From NCBI GenBank assembly GCA_902571925.1, contig CACGDW010000001.1, forward strand, positions 21,483 to 85,482: 64,000 bases of DNA, given 5' to 3'. The stretch comes from an uncultured Pelagibacteraceae bacterium. Lineage in GTDB: Bacteria; Pseudomonadota; Alphaproteobacteria; Pelagibacterales; Pelagibacteraceae. The position numbers and the translations under genes are program-made. Below the pieces are notes generated by a model that had not been told where the DNA came from, did not search any database, and was given only the letters and a program-made list of their open reading frames with translations. Numbering within the stretch: position 1 is the first letter of the stretch; each line of letters opens with the position of its first letter. Of this stretch, positions 55,039 through 64,000 are shown in pieces.

Positions 55039-56994
55039 TTAATTGAAGTTTATAGGGTCAACATCAACTGAAAGTTTTATTCCAGCTGCAAACTTATAAT
55101 TTGGAATAATTTTTGCAATTGACTTTTGTACTCTCATAGATTTATTTCCTCTTATTAGCAATCTAACTCTAAATTTTCTCTTCAGCCTAAATATGGGTGC
55201 GTTTACTGGACCCAATACTCTGCCTTCAATTTTAGTTTCTATAAAATTTTTAAATCTTAAAGCCTCTTTTTCTAATTTATGCTCATTTTCACCTGTAAGT
55301 ATAAGTGAGATAAATCTTTGAAATGGAGGAAGCTTATTTTTTTTTCTAATCTCTAACTCTTTCTCTAGAAAAATATCAGGATTTTTATTAGTAATATCAT
55401 CAATCATTTTTGTATCATGATTATATGTTTGAAAATAAACTGTAGCTGGTTTTCCAGTTCTACCAGCTCTTCCTGAAAGTTGGTGATAAAGTTGTAAATT
55501 CTTTTCAGCTCCTCTTAAATCGTGTCCTTGGGATGAAAGATCAATGTCAACAACTACAATACAATTTAAACTTGGAAAATGAAATCCTTTTGAAATTAGC
55601 TGAGTTCCAACTAAAATATTAGTTTCATTTTTAATAATTTTATCCAACTTATCTATTGAATCTTTTTTATTCATTGTATCACTTGAAAATATTTCAATTT
55701 TCTCAGTTGGGAATTTTCTTTTTACTTCATCTGATATTCTTTCAACACCAGGACCACTAAAAATAAATTCACAATTTCCGTCTTTTGAACAATTTCTTTT
55801 TAAATGAGATTTATATCCACAGTAATGACAAAGCAAATTACCTTTATTTTTATGATAAACTAAATTGATACTACAGTTTGGGCATGAAAAACTTGTGTAA
55901 CATTTATTGCATAATACATGTGGTGAAAACCCACGTCTGTTTAAAAAAAATAAAACTTGATCCTTTTTTTTTAAATGAGAATTTACCTTTTCAATAGTTT
56001 CATTTGATAACCACGATTGCTTTTCCAACTTAGAATTATTTAAATTTATAATTTCATAATTAGGAAGAGAAGCATTTTGATATCTCTGGTTTAATCTAGA
56101 TAAACTATACTTCCCTTTTTTTATATTTTCATATGTTTCAACAGATGGAACTGCAGTTATAAGATTTATTGGAATATTTTCAAATGACGCTCTAGCTATT
56201 GCCATATCCCTTGCGTTGTAAGTTACTCCCTCATCTTGCTTAAATGATTGGTCATGTTCTTCATCAACAATAATTATTCCAAGTTTTTTAAATGGTAAAA
56301 ATAAAGATGATCTTGCCCCAATTATAACCTGAATTTTTCCATTAGAAATTCCATTCCATATTATCTCTTTTTTCTTTTTAGATATTCCCGAATGCCAGAC
56401 AGCTGGATTAAATCCAAAATATTCAACAAATTTTTGCTCAAATTGGCTCGTTAGTCCTATCTCTGGTAATAATATTAAACCTTGAAAGCCCTTCTGTATT
56501 ATTGATTTTAATGCCTCAAAATAAACAAAGGTTTTTCCAGAGCCAGTTGTTCCCTGTAATACATGTACTCTAAATTTATTTTTTAAGACGACCATTTCCT
56601 CCAGAGATTTCTTTTGGTCCTCAGAGAGTTTTATTGAATTATTTTTTATGTTGCTTTCAAAAACCTGAAAATTATTTTTTATGTTGTCTTCAATTGCATT
56701 GTTGCTCAATAGCATCAATTTTAAAGCCATGCCCTTTGGAATAATATTGTATTCTGAAAACCAATTTAAAAAGTTTATAGTTGTTTTTTTAAGTGGTTTA
56801 ACTTGTAGTTTCTTAAAAACTTTTTTTAATTTAAATTTTTTTTGTTTATTATCTTCTAATTTATCCCATACCACTCCAGTAAGTTTATTTTTACCAAAGG
56901 GTACTGATACATATTCACCAATTTTTAAATCTAAATCACTTTCATATGTGAACGGATGATTAAATATATTTGGTAACAGAATCGGATATTTCAT
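55039..56994 (-). CDS. priA: Primosomal protein N' (replication restart helicase)
   Basis: LQGTTGSGKTFVYFEAL, VDEEHDQSFKQDEGVTYNARDMA, zinc-binding CNKCYTSFSCPNC...CHYCG, GAEKNLQLYHQLSGRAGRTGKP. Confidence 0.97.
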   Translation of the reverse strand: MKYPILLPNIFNHPFTYESDLDLKIGEYVSVPFGKNKLTGVVWDKLEDNKQKKFKLKKVFKKLQVKPLKKTTINFLNWFSEYNIIPKGMALKLMLLSNNAIEDNIKNNFQVFESNIKNNSIKLSEDQKKSLEEMVVLKNKFRVHVLQGTTGSGKTFVYFEALKSIIQKGFQGLILLPEIGLTSQFEQKFVEYFGFNPAVWHSGISKKKKEIIWNGISNGKIQVIIGARSSLFLPFKKLGIIIVDEEHDQSFKQDEGVTYNARDMAIARASFENIPINLITAVPSVETYENIKKGKYSLSRLNQRYQNASLPNYEIINLNNSKLEKQSWLSNETIEKVNSHLKKKDQVLFFLNRRGFSPHVLCNKCYTSFSCPNCSINLVYHKNKGNLLCHYCGYKSHLKRNCSKDGNCEFIFSGPGVERISDEVKRKFPTEKIEIFSSDTMNKKDSIDKLDKIIKNETNILVGTQLISKGFHFPSLNCIVVVDIDLSSQGHDLRGAEKNLQLYHQLSGRAGRTGKPATVYFQTYNHDTKMIDDITNKNPDIFLEKELEIRKKNKLPPFQRFISLILTGENEHKLEKEALRFKNFIETKIEGRVLGPVNAPIFRLKRKFRVRLLIRGNKSMRVQKSIAKIIPNYKFAAGIKLSVDVDPINFN

Positions 56995-57015
56995 ATTTTA
57001 TAATATGAAAAAAAA

Positions 57016-58416
57016 TTAAGAGTGTATTGCTCTTTTATCTACTGATAAAGCTGCTTCTTTTACTGCCTCTGAAAAAGTTGGGTGAGCGTGACATGTGCGT
57101 GCAATATCCTCTGAGCTGGCGCCAAACTCCATAGCAATACCAATTTCGGCGATTAGCTCTCCTGCATGTGGGCCTATTATGTGAGCACCTAGTACTTTAT
57201 CTGTTTTTTCATCAGCTAAAATTTTCACAAATCCCTCTGCATCATCAATAGCTTTTGCTCTTGAGTTAGCCATAAATGAAAATTTTCCAACTTTATATTT
57301 CATTTTAGAGTCTTTTAATTGTTCCTCAGTTTTTCCAATCGCTGCAACTTCTGGAGTAGTATATACAACCCCTGGAATAGTATCATAATTGACATGCCCT
57401 GATTGTCCTGCAATATTTTCGGCAACAGCAATACCTTCATCTTCGGCTTTATGAGCAAGCATAGGTCCTGATATTACATCACCGATTGCATATATGTTCT
57501 CTAAATTTGTTTTAAAAGATTTGTCAGTTTTAATTCTTTTTCTGTCATCCAGTTCAACTCCAATAGTCTCTAAATTTAAGCCCTCAGTATTTGCCTTTCT
57601 ACCAACAGAAATTAAAACGACATCAGATTCAAAGTTATTTTTATTTCCTTCTTTGTCTACAGTGGATACTACAACACCAGATTTGTTTTTTTTAATTGTC
57701 TCAACTTTATTTTGCATATTAAACTTTATGCCTTGTTTCTTTAAAATTTTCATGAACTCTGAAGATATTTCTTTGTCCATACCTGGAGTGATGTGATCTA
57801 AAAACTCTATTACTTGTACCTCAGCTCCCAATCTCGACCAAACCGATCCCATTTCTAATCCAATATAACCGCCACCTACAACAACCATTTTATTTGGAAC
57901 TTTTTCAAGCTTTAATGCACCCGTTGAAGAAACTATTTTTTGTTCATCGATTTCAATTCCTGGCAAAGAAGTAGCTACAGAACCTGTTGCTATTATAGTT
58001 TTTTCAGATTGAATAACGGTCTCTTTGTTTTCGTTATCTTTTATTGAAATTTCATTTGGTGATTTAAAACTGCCATAACCTTTGAAATAAGTTACTTTGT
58101 TTTTCTTAAACAAAAATTCAACACCTTTTGTGAGAACAGTTACGGCTTTATCTTTACTTTTCATCATTTTATCTAGATTTAGTTTTACATCTCCTACTTC
58201 TATTCCTTTATTTGCTAAACCCTTAACTTTATGAAATTCCTCAGATAAATTAAGCAAACTTTTTGAAGGTATGCATCCAACATTCAAACAGGTGCCTCCT
58301 AAAGAACCTCTAGATTCTATACATGCTGTTTTTAATCCTAGTTGAGAAAGCCTAATCGCACAAACATACCCTCCAGGTCCACCACCAATAACTACTGCTT
58401 GAAATTTTTCTGACAT
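57016..58416 (-). CDS. lpdA: Dihydrolipoyl dehydrogenase (E3)
   Basis: VIGGGPGGYVCAIRLSQLG, GGTCLNVGCIPSKSLL, CHAHPTFSEAVKEAAL. Confidence 0.98.
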   Translation of the reverse strand: MSEKFQAVVIGGGPGGYVCAIRLSQLGLKTACIESRGSLGGTCLNVGCIPSKSLLNLSEEFHKVKGLANKGIEVGDVKLNLDKMMKSKDKAVTVLTKGVEFLFKKNKVTYFKGYGSFKSPNEISIKDNENKETVIQSEKTIIATGSVATSLPGIEIDEQKIVSSTGALKLEKVPNKMVVVGGGYIGLEMGSVWSRLGAEVQVIEFLDHITPGMDKEISSEFMKILKKQGIKFNMQNKVETIKKNKSGVVVSTVDKEGNKNNFESDVVLISVGRKANTEGLNLETIGVELDDRKRIKTDKSFKTNLENIYAIGDVISGPMLAHKAEDEGIAVAENIAGQSGHVNYDTIPGVVYTTPEVAAIGKTEEQLKDSKMKYKVGKFSFMANSRAKAIDDAEGFVKILADEKTDKVLGAHIIGPHAGELIAEIGIAMEFGASSEDIARTCHAHPTFSEAVKEAALSVDKRAIHS

Positions 58417-59724
58417 CTAAATATCCAAAAACAACCTTCTTGGGTCCTCTAAATTTTCCTTTATCATTTTAAGAAATGACACTGACTCTTTACCATCAAT
58501 AATTCTATGATCATATGATAATGCTAAGTACATTATTGGTCTTATCTTAATTTCTCCATCAACAACTGTTGGCCTTTCGACAATATTATGCATACCCAAA
58601 ACTCCTGACTGTGGAAGGTTTAATATAGGTGTTGAAAGCATAGATCCATAAACTCCACCATTGCTTATTGTGAATGTTCCTCCTTGAAGATCCTCAATTG
58701 ACAATTTTCCGTCTTTTGCTTTTTCAGAAATTTCTTTAATATTTTTTTCTATATCTGCAAAAGATAATTCATCTGCATTTCTCAAAACAGGCACTACTAA
58801 GCCCTTATCTGTACCGACTGCAAAACTTATATTATAGTAATTTTTATAAACAATTTCGTCACCTTCAATTTCTGCGTTTACAACAGGGAAATTTTTCAAC
58901 GCTACAACACAAGATTTAACAAAAAATGACATAAACCCGAGTTTAATACTGTATCTTTTTTGAAAATCTTCCTGATTTTCTTTTCTCATTTCCATAATTT
59001 TTGTCATATCGACTTCATTAAAGGTCGTAAGAAGAGCTGCATTATCTTGGGCTTGTTTAAGTCTCTTAGCAATTGTTTGTCTTAATCTGGTCATTTTAAT
59101 TCTTTCTTCTTGACCATATTTTATTTTTCTTTCTGATGGTGGGGGACTAACTCCCATTAAATTGATTAAATCACCTTTTAAAACTCTACCATCTTTTCCT
59201 GATCCCTTTATCGAATTAATATCTATTTTATTTTCAACAACAATTTTTCTAACAGCCGGTGATAAAGTTTGATTATTGCTAGGTTTACTTAAAGTTTTTT
59301 CTTCCCTAATTTCTTGGGTGAGCACTAATGGTTTTTCCTCCTGCTCCTCATCACTTGTTATTTTTTCATCAAAAATTTCTGGTTCCTCTTTTTCTTTTCT
59401 AACTTTTGTATCTATTTTAATTATATTGTCTTCTTGAATAGTGGGTTCAATTTTTTTGATCTGATCTGATTTTTTTGAGCCTGCACCATTTTCAGATACT
59501 GATCCTAATATTGCACCAACTTCGACTACAGAGCCATCTTTTGAATTTATTTTTGTTAATGTTCCTGATACAGGGGAAGGAACTTCTAAATTTACTTTAT
59601 CTGTTTCTAACTCAACAATAGGCTCGTCTGCATCAACTTGATCTCCTTCTTGCTTTAACCATTTAGAAATTGTAGCTTCTGTAATACTTTCTCCCAAAAC
59701 TGGAACTAATATTTTTTCACTCAT
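58417..59724 (-). CDS. sucB: 2-oxoglutarate dehydrogenase E2 (dihydrolipoyl succinyltransferase)
   Basis: Lipoyl domain [16 protein letters not shown]3-binding domain; catalytic [23 protein letters not shown] at 59724 preferred to 59733. Confidence 0.97.
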   Translation of the reverse strand: MSEKILVPVLGESITEATISKWLKQEGDQVDADEPIVELETDKVNLEVPSPVSGTLTKINSKDGSVVEVGAILGSVSENGAGSKKSDQIKKIEPTIQEDNIIKIDTKVRKEKEEPEIFDEKITSDEEQEEKPLVLTQEIREEKTLSKPSNNQTLSPAVRKIVVENKIDINSIKGSGKDGRVLKGDLINLMGVSPPPSERKIKYGQEERIKMTRLRQTIAKRLKQAQDNAALLTTFNEVDMTKIMEMRKENQEDFQKRYSIKLGFMSFFVKSCVVALKNFPVVNAEIEGDEIVYKNYYNISFAVGTDKGLVVPVLRNADELSFADIEKNIKEISEKAKDGKLSIEDLQGGTFTISNGGVYGSMLSTPILNLPQSGVLGMHNIVERPTVVDGEIKIRPIMYLALSYDHRIIDGKESVSFLKMIKENLEDPRRLFLDI

Positions 59725-59725
59725 T

Positions 59726-62599
59726 TTATTCAAAAACTTTCTTTATAATTTCTTGTTGTTGAGAATTATGCCTCTTTGCATAGCCTGTTGCTGGAGATGC
59801 ATCAGGTTTTCTACCTATATAAGAAATTTGATTATTATTAGCCTTAATATTATCTAATGTCCATTGGATATAATCTCTAACAGAAAACCATGCACCCATA
59901 TTTTTAGGTTCTTCCTGACACCAGTAAAATTTAGCTTTTTTCGCATATTGTTTAAGTTCTTTTACAAGACTTTTTGCAGGGAAAGGATAAAGTTGTTCTA
60001 TTCTATAAAATACTACATTATTTCTTTTTAATTTTTCCCTGGCCTCAAGTAAATCAAAATATATTTTACCAGAACATAGAATTACTTTTTTTATTTTTTC
60101 TGGTTTATTTAATTTAATAAAACCTTTGATTTTAGGATCTATTGCATGATCCCATAAAACTCTATGAAATGAATTTTTTTTATCAAAATCCTCTAGATCA
60201 GATACACAATTTTTGTGTCTTAACAAAGATTTAGGTGTCATGATTATTAAAGGTTTTCTAAAATCTCTGTGCATTTGTCTTCTTAAAGCGTGAAAATAAT
60301 TAGCTGGAGTGGTGCAATTCATTACCTGCATATTATCATTTGAGCATAACTGTAAGAATCTTTCTAATCTTGCAGAAGAATGTTCTGGTCCTTGACCTTC
60401 GTATCCATGTGGTAATAGCATTGTCAGACCCGAAGCTCTTGACCATTTTCTCTCTCCTGATGCGATAAATTGATCTATGACTACTTGAGCACCATTTGCA
60501 AAGTCACCAAATTGAGCTTCCCAAATAGTTAGTGTATTGGGTTCAACTAAGCTATAACCATACTCAAATCCTAAGACAGCTAATTCAGACAAAAAACTAT
60601 CTACTATTTCAAAATGCTTTTGTTTTTTAGAAATATTATTTAAGGGTATATATCTTGAATTATCTATTTGATTTCTCAAAACAGAATGTCTTTGACTAAA
60701 TGTTCCTCGACCAGAGTCTTGTCCAACAAGTCTAACAGGATAACCTTCCTCTAATAATGACCCAAAAGCTAATGCCTCCGCAGTTGACCAATCAATTCTT
60801 TTTTCATCAGAAACAACTGATTTTCTATTTTCTAAGATTTTTGAAATAGTTTTATGGATATTAACTTCTTGTGGAACTGAATTAAGTCTATTTGAGATCT
60901 CTTTTAATTTTTTAGTGTCATAACCTGTAACTCCTCTTTTATCTTTACCTTTTTCAGGTTTATACCTTGACCAAGTACCCTCAAACCACTCAATTTTTGG
61001 TTTATAGTCTTTCGCATTTTTGAATTGTTCATCTAATAAGTCTTTAAATTTTTTGATGGAGCTATTTAAATAATCGTTTGAAATTGAGCCTTCATAAACT
61101 AAATTTTGACCATAAACTTTTATTGGAGATGGGTGAGATCTAATTTTTTTATACATAAGTGGCTGAGTAAATGAAGGTTCATCTCCTTCATTATGACCAA
61201 ATCTTCTATAACAAATCAAATCTATCAGTACATCTCTGTTAAACTTTAATCTAAAATCAGTGGCTATTCTTGCTGCATATACTACAGCTTCTGGATCATC
61301 ACCGTTTACATGAATAATCGGAGCTTCAACCATTTTTGCAACATCAGATGGATAAGGAGAAGATCTTGCAAACCTAGGACTAGTTGTAAAACCTATTTGA
61401 TTATTAATTATAATATGAATTGTTCCGCCAGTATTGTGACCTGGAAGTCCAGACATTGCAAAACATTCTGCTACAACTCCTTGCCCTGCAAAAGCTGCAT
61501 CACCATGAATTAAAATTGGTATGACTTTATTTCGTTCTTTGTCTTTGTGGAAAAACTGTTTTGCTCTTGTTTGTCCAAGGACAACTGGATTTACTGCCTC
61601 CAAATGAGAAGGGTTATCAGTTAAACCAACATGTACTAAATTTCCATCGAAGTCTCTGTCTGAAGAGGCACCTAAATGATATTTAACATCTCCAGTATCA
61701 TCTTTAGACTTTGAGCTTATTTCTCCAGCAAATTCATTAAATATTCTTTTGTAAGATTTTTGTAAAACATTAGCTAATACATTTAATCTACCTCGATGAG
61801 ACATTCCAATTTTAACCTCTTTCACATTTGATTGACCACCTATTTTGATAATTTGTTCAAGAGCAGGAATTAAACTTTCGGCTCCATCAAGTCCAAATCT
61901 TTTTGTCCCTACATATTTAGTGTGTAAAAACTTTTCAAAGCCCTCTGCTTGAATAAGTTTATTAAGAATAGCTTCTTTACCATTTTGAGTAAATTTAAAA
62001 TCATCAGTTTTTTCAACTCTATCTCTAAACCATTTTCTTTCTGTCGGGTTAGATATATGCATATATTCATAACCTAATGAACCACAATATTTATCCCTTA
62101 AAAAATTTAGTATTTCTTTTATAGTTGAATATTGTTTATTAATTACTCCGTCTAAAAAAATTTTCTTTTCATAATCGCTTTTTTTAAATCCATATGATTC
62201 TGGATGAAGTTCTTCTAAATATTCTGTTTTCCTAAGTTCTAAAGGATCTAATTTGGCTATTAAATGTCCTCTTTGACGATAAGCCCTAATCATAGCTACA
62301 GCTTTAATTGAATTTGTATTTGATTTAATAACTTCTGCCCCATTAAGTTGTTCGGTATTTATATTTTGATTTTGAGATCTATTTATTGAAACTTTTTTAG
62401 ATGGGTTCCAAGATGGACCATTGATTTCGTTTATGATGTCATCAAATTCATCTCCAATCTCATGAAAATATTTTTTCCAACTTTCTGGAAGGGTAGGATC
62501 ATTATTAACAAACTTGACATACATATCCTCAATAAAGGCGCTGTTAGATTTAGACAAAAAAGCAGTTTTTTCGTAATCAAGATTTTTAGATGAAGACAT
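59726..62599 (-). CDS. sucA: 2-oxoglutarate dehydrogenase E1
   Basis: [63 protein letters not shown]. Confidence 0.99.
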   Translation of the reverse strand: MSSSKNLDYEKTAFLSKSNSAFIEDMYVKFVNNDPTLPESWKKYFHEIGDEFDDIINEINGPSWNPSKKVSINRSQNQNINTEQLNGAEVIKSNTNSIKAVAMIRAYRQRGHLIAKLDPLELRKTEYLEELHPESYGFKKSDYEKKIFLDGVINKQYSTIKEILNFLRDKYCGSLGYEYMHISNPTERKWFRDRVEKTDDFKFTQNGKEAILNKLIQAEGFEKFLHTKYVGTKRFGLDGAESLIPALEQIIKIGGQSNVKEVKIGMSHRGRLNVLANVLQKSYKRIFNEFAGEISSKSKDDTGDVKYHLGASSDRDFDGNLVHVGLTDNPSHLEAVNPVVLGQTRAKQFFHKDKERNKVIPILIHGDAAFAGQGVVAECFAMSGLPGHNTGGTIHIIINNQIGFTTSPRFARSSPYPSDVAKMVEAPIIHVNGDDPEAVVYAARIATDFRLKFNRDVLIDLICYRRFGHNEGDEPSFTQPLMYKKIRSHPSPIKVYGQNLVYEGSISNDYLNSSIKKFKDLLDEQFKNAKDYKPKIEWFEGTWSRYKPEKGKDKRGVTGYDTKKLKEISNRLNSVPQEVNIHKTISKILENRKSVVSDEKRIDWSTAEALAFGSLLEEGYPVRLVGQDSGRGTFSQRHSVLRNQIDNSRYIPLNNISKKQKHFEIVDSFLSELAVLGFEYGYSLVEPNTLTIWEAQFGDFANGAQVVIDQFIASGERKWSRASGLTMLLPHGYEGQGPEHSSARLERFLQLCSNDNMQVMNCTTPANYFHALRRQMHRDFRKPLIIMTPKSLLRHKNCVSDLEDFDKKNSFHRVLWDHAIDPKIKGFIKLNKPEKIKKVILCSGKIYFDLLEAREKLKRNNVVFYRIEQLYPFPAKSLVKELKQYAKKAKFYWCQEEPKNMGAWFSVRDYIQWTLDNIKANNNQISYIGRKPDASPATGYAKRHNSQQQEIIKKVFE

Positions 62600-62634
62600 T
62601 ATTTATAACTAATATAAACCTAGAAAGAAATTTT

Positions 62635-63510
62635 TCAATCAGACAATTTATTGAATAATGTTTTTCCAATTTTTGATGGTGAGTTTGCTATAGTTATTCC
62701 ACAATCTTGCATCTTTTTTATTTTATCTTCAGCTCCACCTTTGCCTCCAGAAATTATTGCCCCAGCATGGCCCATTCTTCTTCCTGGAGGAGCAGTTATT
62801 CCAGCAATAAAACCTACAATTGGTTTTTTAATTTTATGATTCTTAATAAAATCTGAAGCCTCTTCCTCAGCAGAACCTCCGATCTCTCCAATCATTAAAA
62901 TTGACTCAGTTTCTTCATCATTTAAAAATAAATCTAAACAATCAATAAAATTGGTGCCATTTATAGGATCTCCACCTATACCTATACAGGTAGATTGGCC
63001 TAAACCGTTTTCAGTAGTTTGTGCAACTGCTTCGTATGTCAATGTACCTGAACGAGAAACTATTCCAACTGATCCTTTTTTGTGAATGCTTCCAGGCATA
63101 ATACCAATTTTACATTCATCGGGTGTAATAATTCCTGGACAATTGGGGCCTATCAATCTACTTTTTGATTTAGATAATTTATGTTTTACCTTAAGCATAT
63201 CTTGGACCGGAATCCCCTCAGTTATACAAACAATTAATTCTATTGAGGCATCTATAGCTTCTATTATAGCTGCTGCAGCAAATTTTGCAGGAACATAGAT
63301 CATAGTTGCATTTGCACCCTCTGAATCTTTTGCTTCTTTTACAGTATTAAAAACTGGGAGATCCAAATGTTTTTGACCACCTTTTTTAGGAGTGACTCCT
63401 CCAACTAAATTTGTACCATATTTTATGGCTTGTTCAGAATGAAATGTCCCATGAGAACCTGTAAAACCTTGACAAATTACCTTTGTATTTCTGTTAACTA
63501 AAACTGACAT
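62635..63510 (-). CDS. sucD: Succinyl-CoA synthetase alpha subunit
   Basis: [53 protein letters not shown]. Confidence 0.98.
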   Translation of the reverse strand: MSVLVNRNTKVICQGFTGSHGTFHSEQAIKYGTNLVGGVTPKKGGQKHLDLPVFNTVKEAKDSEGANATMIYVPAKFAAAAIIEAIDASIELIVCITEGIPVQDMLKVKHKLSKSKSRLIGPNCPGIITPDECKIGIMPGSIHKKGSVGIVSRSGTLTYEAVAQTTENGLGQSTCIGIGGDPINGTNFIDCLDLFLNDEETESILMIGEIGGSAEEEASDFIKNHKIKKPIVGFIAGITAPPGRRMGHAGAIISGGKGGAEDKIKKMQDCGITIANSPSKIGKTLFNKLSD

Positions 63511-64000
63511 TTAATTTATTGCCTCAACAATTTTTTTTGCTGCATCATCTAAATTTTCAGCTGAAATTAGTTTAAGACCGGAATTATCTAGTATTTCTTT
63601 TCCCTCTTTAAAATTTGTTCCTGCGAGTCTTACTACTAAAGGAATGCTAATATCTATTTCTTTTGCAGCATCAACAACACCTTGGGCAAGAATATCACAT
63701 CTCATTATTCCACCAAAAATATTTATGAGGATTCCTTTAACATTATTATCAGAAAGAATTATCTTTAGAGCAGCCGAAACTTTTTCCTTTGATGCCCCAC
63801 CTCCTACATCTAAAAAATTAGCAGGTTCTTTTCCATAAAGTTTAATTATATCCATAGTTGCCATAGCCAAGCCTGCTCCATTAACCATACAACCAATACT
63901 TCCATCTAGTTTTATATAAGCAAGGTCATGTTTGCTAGCTTCTATTTCAGTTGGATCTTCCTCGTTTAAATCTCTAAGTTCTGTAATTTCAGGATGTCTA
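63511..64000 (-). CDS. sucC: Succinyl-CoA synthetase beta subunit (5' part beyond the window)
   Basis: Frame stays open past Met 63888 to the window edge: [73 protein letters not shown]. Confidence 0.97.
   Translation of the reverse strand, partial: RHPEITELRDLNEEDPTEIEASKHDLAYIKLDGSIGCMVNGAGLAMATMDIIKLYGKEPANFLDVGGGASKEKVSAALKIILSDNNVKGILINIFGGIMRCDILAQGVVDAAKEIDISIPLVVRLAGTNFKEGKEILDNSGLKLISAENLDDAAKKIVEAIN

Noticed and set aside
57494-57796. 100-aa ORF antisense to lpdA
   Set aside because: Shadow ORF in a well-conserved gene.

Overview
The window is a compact, strongly AT-rich alphaproteobacterial chromosome segment. Gene content, gene order and near-absence of intergenic DNA look like the SAR11 clade (Pelagibacterales). 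I called about 57 protein-coding genes, nearly all housekeeping: F1 ATP synthase atpHAGDC, sucCD-sucAB-lpd, priA, polA, rplU-rpmA-obgE-proBA-nadD-rsfS-ctpA-rppH, metXW, ahcY, chvI/chvG, lysK, pyrD and hisC/tyrC. I saw no tRNA or rRNA genes, CRISPR arrays, transposases, integrases or prophage genes. The best non-coding signals are a SAM-II riboswitch upstream of metX, a candidate sigma-32 promoter upstream of hsp20, a sigma-70 promoter upstream of rplU, and three hairpins at convergent gene ends. The items most worth follow-up are: (1) a three-gene polyamine cluster (ornithine decarboxylase fold, deoxyhypusine-synthase-like, agmatinase-like) with a structured leader; (2) seven of ten convergent gene pairs overlapping at their 3' ends; (3) a membrane-anchored J-domain protein resembling mitochondrial Pam18/Tim14; (4) loss of the usual hprK/PTS genes between chvG and ahcY; (5) a GT17 glycosyltransferase gene; (6) a short MsrA lacking the usual C-terminal Cys motif. 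No clearly new defence or mobile system was found. All assignments come from reading motifs by eye, with no database search.
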